From: an uncultured Eubacteriales bacterium
GTDB taxonomy: Bacteria > Bacillota > Clostridia > Peptostreptococcales > Anaerovoracaceae
Direction of reading: 5' to 3'
NCBI GenBank assembly: GCA_910583765.1
Contig: CAJTYS010000028.1
Span: forward strand, 1-50,596
DNA length: 50,596 bases
Below the pieces are notes generated by a model that was given only the letters and a program-made list of their open reading frames with translations, did no database searches and had not been told where the DNA came from. Below, piece by piece: positions 47,871-50,596 of this stretch. Made by a program: the position numbers and the translations under genes. Numbering within the stretch: position 1 is the first letter of the stretch; the number at the start of each line of letters is the position of its first letter.

Positions 47871-48173
47871 TTGCACAAAATAAAGCTAGTGCCGGACAAA
47901 CCGTTTTACAACAGCTGTGACATCACAGTATATGACGTGACTGGCGAAAAAGAAAAAAAGAGATGTAAAATCACTGTGGAATACGCTGAGGTGGACGTGA
48001 GGCAGCTGAAAGAGCAGGGAAAGGGCTACCAAGCCGCAATGGAACATTACAGGGATTGGATCTACATGGTAGTGAAGCATTATATCGCAGACGACTGGGA
48101 ATGCGCAGAGGGTTTGGAGCCGATCATGGAAATCATTAGTGACCATATAAAATCGTACTTTGAAGGAGCGTGA
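47871..48173 (+). CDS. small conserved-looking protein of unknown function
   Basis: 100 aa from TTG 47871, chosen because AAGGGAG is 9 nt upstream; the ATG at 47862 is immediately adjacent to that sequence and so is less likely. The fold is predicted alpha/beta with a charged middle (TGEKEKKRCKITVEYAEVDVRQLKEQ) and a Trp-rich helical C-terminus (HYRDWIYMVVKHYIADDWECAEG). No family recognised. It is 56 nt after the folK stop and 5 nt before the Nudix gene. Confidence 0.65.
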   Translation: MHKIKLVPDKPFYNSCDITVYDVTGEKEKKRCKITVEYAEVDVRQLKEQGKGYQAAMEHYRDWIYMVVKHYIADDWECAEGLEPIMEIISDHIKSYFEGA

Positions 48174-48177
48174 AATA

Positions 48178-49029
48178 ATGATACAGGATATAGCACCCCA
48201 CAAGCTGGACAATTCCTTTGCCCATAAAAAACAGCCACAGCCAGAGAGTGTTTTCTTCGCCTTTCAGAAGGGAAACATCTTAGTGAAAAAAGGCACAGAC
48301 GGGATGCCGGCGCTCCCTACGCTGGATATGCTTTCCGGATCTTTTGAAGAAATAAAGAAGCGCGCCATTTACGTGTTTTCCGTGGATGAAAGGCCTATGT
48401 TCCTGCTGATGAGCAAGGGTCTGGAGGAGAGCATGATCCCTGAGGCGCTGGAATATGAAAATCCACGGAAACTGTATCAGGAGGACCAGAAGTGGGCGGC
48501 CCTGGCAGGTGTGACGGCAGGGCATTTAAATCATTGGTACGCGGAACATGTCTACTGCGGCTGCTGCGGGAGCCCGATGGATTTTGGAACAAAAGAGAGA
48601 GCCATGGTCTGTCCAAACTGCAAAAACATCCAGTATCCTCGGATTTCTCCGGTGGTCATGGCCGCGGTGACAGACGGCGACAAGCTGCTGGTGACAAGAT
48701 ACGCGGGGCGGCCGTATAAAGGTCTGGCACTCATTGCGGGATTCGTGGAGATCGGAGAATCTTTGGAAGGCGCGCTCAAGCGGGAAGTCATGGAAGAGGT
48801 GGGACTGGGCGTCAAAAATCTGCGGTATTTTGGCAGTCAGCCTTGGGGTTTTTCAGATTCCGTGATTTCAGGATTTTTCGCGGAACTAGATGGAGGCAGC
48901 CAGATCCGGTTGGATCGGGACGAGCTTTCCGAAGCGCTGTGGCTCTCAAGGGATGAAATTCCGCCGCAGGAAAGCCCTCTCAGCATCACAGCGGCTATGA
49001 TCGAAGCGTTTCGCAAGAGAGAAATTTAA
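48178..49029 (+). CDS. nudC: NADH pyrophosphatase-type Nudix hydrolase (NudC)
   Basis: 283 aa from ATG 48178. An N-terminal NudC-like domain (1-120) precedes a zinc ribbon with Cys127, Cys130, Cys145 and Cys148 (in HVYCGCCGSPM and MVCPNCKN). The Nudix box GFVEIGESLEGALKREVMEEVGL spans about 188-210, and the segment SQPWGFSDS is the NudC signature. NudC hydrolyses NADH to NMNH and AMP and can remove NAD caps from RNA. A role in the folate pathway is possible because a Nudix enzyme removes pyrophosphate from dihydroneopterin triphosphate in some bacteria, but the NudC signature argues against it. Confidence 0.9.
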   Translation: MIQDIAPHKLDNSFAHKKQPQPESVFFAFQKGNILVKKGTDGMPALPTLDMLSGSFEEIKKRAIYVFSVDERPMFLLMSKGLEESMIPEALEYENPRKLYQEDQKWAALAGVTAGHLNHWYAEHVYCGCCGSPMDFGTKERAMVCPNCKNIQYPRISPVVMAAVTDGDKLLVTRYAGRPYKGLALIAGFVEIGESLEGALKREVMEEVGLGVKNLRYFGSQPWGFSDSVISGFFAELDGGSQIRLDRDELSEALWLSRDEIPPQESPLSITAAMIEAFRKREI

Positions 49030-49045
49030 AAAGGGGAGGATCAGT

Positions 49046-50209
49046 ATGACAAAAGTAGATTTGATATCAGGATTTTTAGGCGCGGGGAAGACCACCTTCA
49101 TTAAGGAATTGATTTCCAAGGCTTTTCAGGATGAAAAGATCGTGCTCATAGAAAACGAGTTTGGTGAGATCGGCATTGACAGCCGTTTCATGCAAAACGC
49201 GGGCATTGAAGTGACAGAAATGAATTCCGGATGCATCTGCTGCACCCTGGTAGGGGATTTTGCCAAAGCTTTGAAGCAGGTGGTGGATCAGTTCAGTCCG
49301 GATCGGGTGATCATCGAACCATCAGGTGTGGGAAAGCTTTCTGATGTGGCCAGCGCGGTGGAAGAAATGCGGGAAGAAGCCCAGGTGGAGATCAACAGCC
49401 GGATTACTATCGTGGATGGCAAAAAAGCCAAGATGCACATGAAAAACTTCGGCGAGTTTTTTAATAACCAGATCGAGCACGCGACGACCATCGTGGTAAG
49501 CAGGAGCCAGCTGATCAAAGAGGAAAAGCTGAAAGAATGCGTGGCCCTGCTGCGGGAACACAATCAAGAGGCGACGATCATCACCACGCCGTGGGAGCAG
49601 CTGTCCGGCACCATGATCTTAGACGCTGTGAGCCACGGCCATGACTTGGAACAGGAATTGATGGAGGCGCATTGTCATCATGAGCACGGTCATGACCACG
49701 GGCATTGCGAACACGGCCATGATCACCACCATGAAGAACACGGCTGCCATCACCATGAACACGACCATGACCACTGCGATCACGGGCATGGACACGACCA
49801 TGGACATGATCACGAGCATGGGAACCATCATGACGAGGGCTGCGAGGCTCACCATGACGATCATGGGCACGAACATCAGCATGGTCACGACCACTGCCAC
49901 CATGATCACGGACACGAAGGCCATCACCACGCAGATGAGATCTTTGACAGCTGGGGCATGGAAACAGTCCACAAATTCAACAAAAAGGAATTGGAAGACA
50001 CATTGAAAATGCTCAGCATGACCCAAGATCTAGGCACGGTTCTGCGGGCCAAAGGCATCGTGGAAGGCGATGACGGCCAGTGGATGGAATTCGATATGGT
50101 GCCGGAAGAAACAGAGATCAGGGATTGCCAGCCGGATTATACTGGCAGGGTCTGCGTCATTGGAACGGATTTGAAGATACAGGATCTGGAACAGATCTTT
50201 GGAAAATAA
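49046..50209 (+). CDS. COG0523/CobW-type GTPase with long His/Asp-rich metal-binding region
   Basis: 387 aa. The Walker A motif GFLGAGKTT (9-17), the metal-binding CxCC in SGCICCTLVGDF (Cys63, Cys65, Cys66), the family motifs EFGEIGIDSRF and IIEPSGVGKLSDV, then a central region (about residues 208-300) with dozens of His in HHEHGHDH-type repeats. A C-terminal CobW_C domain (about 305-387) follows. The G4 motif is not the usual one; the corresponding segment is VVSRSQLIKEEKL. COG0523 proteins insert or deliver metals such as zinc. Its position after the folate operon fits a zinc chaperone for FolE, but this is an inference. RBS GGGGAGG. Confidence 0.92.
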   Translation: MTKVDLISGFLGAGKTTFIKELISKAFQDEKIVLIENEFGEIGIDSRFMQNAGIEVTEMNSGCICCTLVGDFAKALKQVVDQFSPDRVIIEPSGVGKLSDVASAVEEMREEAQVEINSRITIVDGKKAKMHMKNFGEFFNNQIEHATTIVVSRSQLIKEEKLKECVALLREHNQEATIITTPWEQLSGTMILDAVSHGHDLEQELMEAHCHHEHGHDHGHCEHGHDHHHEEHGCHHHEHDHDHCDHGHGHDHGHDHEHGNHHDEGCEAHHDDHGHEHQHGHDHCHHDHGHEGHHHADEIFDSWGMETVHKFNKKELEDTLKMLSMTQDLGTVLRAKGIVEGDDGQWMEFDMVPEETEIRDCQPDYTGRVCVIGTDLKIQDLEQIFGK

Positions 50210-50222
50210 GGAGGCGGATCCC

Positions 50223-50596
50223 ATGGAAATACCAGTTTATCTGTTCACAGGACTGCTGGAAAGCGGCAAGACGACGCTGATTCAGGAGGTGGCGGGAGAA
50301 GAGGACTTTCTGGAGCCGGGCGTGACTTTGCTGATCCAATGTGAAGAGGGCGAGGAAGCTTTTAGCGAGGATTTTTTGAAACAATACAGGATTGTGCTTC
50401 TGGAAGTGGAAGATCCAGAGGATCTCAACGAGCTTTTCTGGAAACGATGCGAAAAACAGTATCGCCCTGCCCAGATCATGATCGAATACAACGGCATGTG
50501 GGAGCTGAACGCGTTCTTTAACAGCGGCATGCCCGCGGACTGGTTTATCGGCGGCATCTATTCCACTGTGAACGCTGCCACAGCAGAGCTATATAT
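50223..50596 (+). CDS. second COG0523-like GTPase, 3' truncated by window
   Basis: The frame begins MEIPVYLFTGLLESGKTTL, a Walker A with the core GLLESGKTT, and stays open for 124 codons to the window end with no stop, so it is partial. Between residues 30 and 124 the sequence diverges from the first GTPase (EVEDPEDLNELFWKR, IMIEYNGMWELNAF), and the Cys-x-Cys-Cys motif is not seen in the visible part. It starts 13 nt after the preceding stop with GGAGGCGG in front, so the pair is one operon. A role in metal handling is inferred from family. Confidence 0.75.
   Translation, partial: MEIPVYLFTGLLESGKTTLIQEVAGEEDFLEPGVTLLIQCEEGEEAFSEDFLKQYRIVLLEVEDPEDLNELFWKRCEKQYRPAQIMIEYNGMWELNAFFNSGMPADWFIGGIYSTVNAATAELY

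Noticed and set aside
49619..50026. Met/Val-rich minus-strand frame opposite the His-rich GTPase
   Set aside because: Reverse complement of His/Asp codon repeats gives Met/Val repeats; not a gene.

Overview
The window reads as a chromosome segment of a low-to-mid GC Bacillota, most likely class Clostridia. Evidence for this is the order rimP-nusA-rnpM-ylxQ-infB-rbfA-nrnA-truB-ribF-rpsO-pnp, the strong AGGAGG-type ribosome binding sites, canonical sigma-A promoters, a BlaI/BlaR1-type pair, DUF1836 and DUF1848 proteins, and a tetrahydrofolate riboswitch in front of folE. No ribosomal RNA or tRNA was seen, so genus cannot be decided from this window.

Layout. 1-3.1 kb: the tail of a PD-(D/E)XK nuclease-like protein, an ABC-F ATPase and a PpaX-like HAD phosphatase. 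3.1-15.6 kb: the conserved translation / RNA-metabolism block, from rimP through pnp, with a class II aldolase-family gene inserted between ribF and rpsO. 15.9-20.7 kb: a secreted CHAP/SH3 cell-wall hydrolase, a YgiQ-type radical SAM protein and a translationally coupled orphan DNA methyltransferase. 20.7-23.4 kb (minus strand): a UBA-domain membrane protein, then an OmpR-type regulator and its histidine kinase. 23.7-25.6 kb: a BlaI-like repressor, a BlaR1-like membrane metalloprotease and a small secreted peptide.

25.6-37.5 kb is the accessory part. It is AT-richer and repeat-laden, and holds one secreted protein with a hydrophobic bacteriocin-like segment followed by a dozen small membrane or membrane-anchored proteins of unknown function. 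Two paralogous families (A: three-segment membrane proteins at 27463 and 27998; B: single-anchor proteins at 29089, 31222 and 33434) have been duplicated. They have also been recombined with each other (31222 is an in-frame A-B fusion) and with their own upstream regions. The intergenic DNA carries copied promoter/leader segments, nested palindromes (TTTTACCACCAA / TTGGTGGTAAAA) and gene remnants. This is the best candidate for an undescribed system. I infer a membrane-stress or bacteriocin/immunity-type locus next to the BlaI/BlaR1 sensor, but no function can be proved from sequence.

35.9-44.2 kb: a mixed region with DUF1848, a flavodoxin, LysR and MerR regulators, a truncated Abi_2 protein behind an attenuator-like terminator, a HutD-domain membrane fusion that appears to be transcribed leaderless, a threonine aldolase, a PdaA-like polysaccharide deacetylase and an SGNH hydrolase. 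44.3-50.6 kb: a DUF1836 gene, then the folate operon (THF riboswitch and terminator, folE, HD-domain protein, folP, folB-folK fusion) continuing into a small unknown protein, a NudC-type Nudix hydrolase and two tandem COG0523/CobW-type GTPases. The second GTPase is cut by the window end.
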